From the NCBI RefSeq assembly GCF_040115645.1, contig NW_027096027.1:124001-188000 (forward strand): a stretch of DNA of 64,000 nt. Direction: 5' to 3'. Position 1 is the first letter of the stretch; each line of letters starts with the position of its first letter. Below are positions 63,318-64,000 of this stretch, piece after piece. The position numbers and the translations under genes were made by a program. Source of the DNA: Euwallacea fornicatus (Eukaryota; Arthropoda; Insecta; Coleoptera; Curculionidae). The notes under the pieces were generated by a model. That model searched no databases. It was given only the letters and a program-made list of their open reading frames with translations, and was not told the origin of the DNA.

Positions 63318-64000
63318 AACTTCGACAAATGACGACCAAATGTTTTAAACAGAGTGTCAAATTAATCAGCTCGACGAGATCTTTAAGATGACAAAACACT
63401 TCATAATTGCATCTTGTTGAATTTCCAAAAAAAATAATGCTTTATGTGCTCAAACACTCAAAATGTGTGATTGTTCTAAATTTGAAGTTCGATAACTTCG
63501 ACAAATGACGACCAAATGTCTTAAACAGAGTGTCAAATTAATCAGCTCGACCAGATCTTTAAGATGACAAAACACATCATAATTGCATCTTGTTGAATTT
63601 CCAAGAAAAATAGCACTTTATCTGCTCAAACACACAACTTTTGAGACTTTTCAAATTATGAATCTCGATAACTTCGACAAATGACGACCAAATGTTTTAA
63701 ACAGAGTGTCAAATTAATCAGCTCGACGAGATCTTTAAGATGACAAAACACATCATAATTGCATCTTGTTGAATTTCCAAAAAAAATAATGCTTTATGTG
63801 CTCAAACACTCAAAATGTGTGATTGTTCTTAATTTGAAGTTCGATAACTTCGACAAATGACGACCAAATGTCTTAAACAGAGTGTCAAATTAATCAGCTC
63901 GACCAGATCTTTAAGATGACAAAACACATCATAATTGCATCTTGTTGAATTTCCAATAAAAATAGCACTTTATCTGCTCAAACACACAACTTTTGAGACT
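63318..64000. repeat. Array continuing past the window end
   Basis: Order a1-d-a1-d, cut by the window edge inside a d segment. A private gttcttaattt lies near 63826. Nothing here suggests the array is ending. Confidence 0.85.

Larger units (their letters stand above)
1..64000. repeat. Tandem satellite DNA array, ~176 bp monomer, about 363 copies
   Basis: The anchor word aacttcgac recurs at 35, 211, 385, 561, 736, 912, 1088 and so on to 63846, giving 174-176 bp spacing. Every copy is in the same orientation, so the array is head to tail with no inversion seen. Both window ends fall inside the array, so its true limits are unknown. No unique sequence, transposon, RNA gene or coding region interrupts it. 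Monomer length and AT-richness (33% GC in a hand-counted b-type monomer) match the general style of plant centromeric satellites. I do not recognise the family, and a pericentromeric, subtelomeric or non-plant satellite is possible. The satellite nature is certain; the centromeric role is inference. Confidence 0.98.

Noticed and set aside
1..64000. CRISPR array or other repeat-spacer system
   Set aside because: The variable segments are not unique spacers. They fall into a handful of types reused many times, the period of 176 bp is far too long, and no cas-like gene is present.
1..64000. Primate alpha satellite, suggested by the similar monomer length and higher-order repeats
   Set aside because: The monomer is about 176 rather than 171 bp, lacks a convincing CENP-B box and does not resemble the alpha consensus as I know it.
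1..64000. Known plant centromere satellites (Arabidopsis 178 bp, maize CentC, soybean 92 bp type)
   Set aside because: Comparing from memory I could not match the core to any of them. A database search would decide it, so no family name is given.
1..64000. Assembly artefact creating the regular duplications
   Set aside because: Not excluded, but the copies carry private changes and one-monomer differences, which argues against simple duplication of one contig segment. Read depth would settle it.

Overview
The window is a single kind of DNA from end to end: a head-to-tail tandem satellite array, all in one orientation, with a monomer of about 176 bp (174-176 bp between successive copies of the anchor word aacttcgac). 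The first anchor is at 35 and the last at 63846, which implies about 363 monomers. I found no gene, RNA gene, transposon, low-complexity island or unique spacer anywhere. A hand count of one b-type monomer gives 58 G+C in 176 bp (33% GC). Monomer length, AT-richness, array size and layered higher-order repeats fit a eukaryotic centromeric or pericentromeric satellite, most likely from a plant. I do not recognise the family and cannot name the species.

Each monomer has two parts: a conserved core of about 110 bp (35-144 in the first full monomer) and a variable segment of about 66 bp (145-210 there). I sorted the variable segments by eye into types. a1 ends gaagttcgat. a2 and a3 end gaagctcaat, and a3 has gttattg where a2 has gtgattg. 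b has cccacaaactttgtgac. c has cttaaacacac and tttgtgac. c' is c with ctcaaac. d has cacacaacttttgagac and attatgaat. e has cccaccaac and attatgaat. e' is e with attttgaat. f has ctgctgaaacacac. h1 and h2 are hybrids with a b/d-like left part and an a1 right part.

Layout: 1-2169 is a mixed lead-in. 2170-4575 is a first copy of a 15-monomer module. 5126-14988 is a 29-monomer (5092 bp) tandem duplication that contains two three-unit runs of a 6-monomer higher-order repeat (1053 bp). 13381-18679 is the 15-monomer module twice in tandem (2637 bp). 18245-22850 is a 13-monomer tandem duplication (2281 bp). 22851-25632 is mixed and includes one remote 6-mer-like copy. At about 25.6 kb the composition changes: d, e, f and h types, rare or absent before, become common. 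25633-38270 holds repeated editions of a module with an e-b-f-e-e-f stretch. 38271-42740 holds three copies of a five-monomer a-type block. 42741-47600 is a d/c-rich mosaic. 47601-51480 is a 12/11-monomer duplication differing by one monomer. 51481-64000 is built around an 8-monomer higher-order repeat (1408 bp).

No genes work together here. What can be read is the array's history: nested unequal exchange or amplification at several scales, shuffling of variable segments between conserved cores, and later one-monomer gains or losses. A centromeric role is inference; it would need CENH3 mapping. All copy relationships come from reading diagnostic words and their spacings, not from computed alignments, so block edges are approximate to about one monomer unless an anchor is given.
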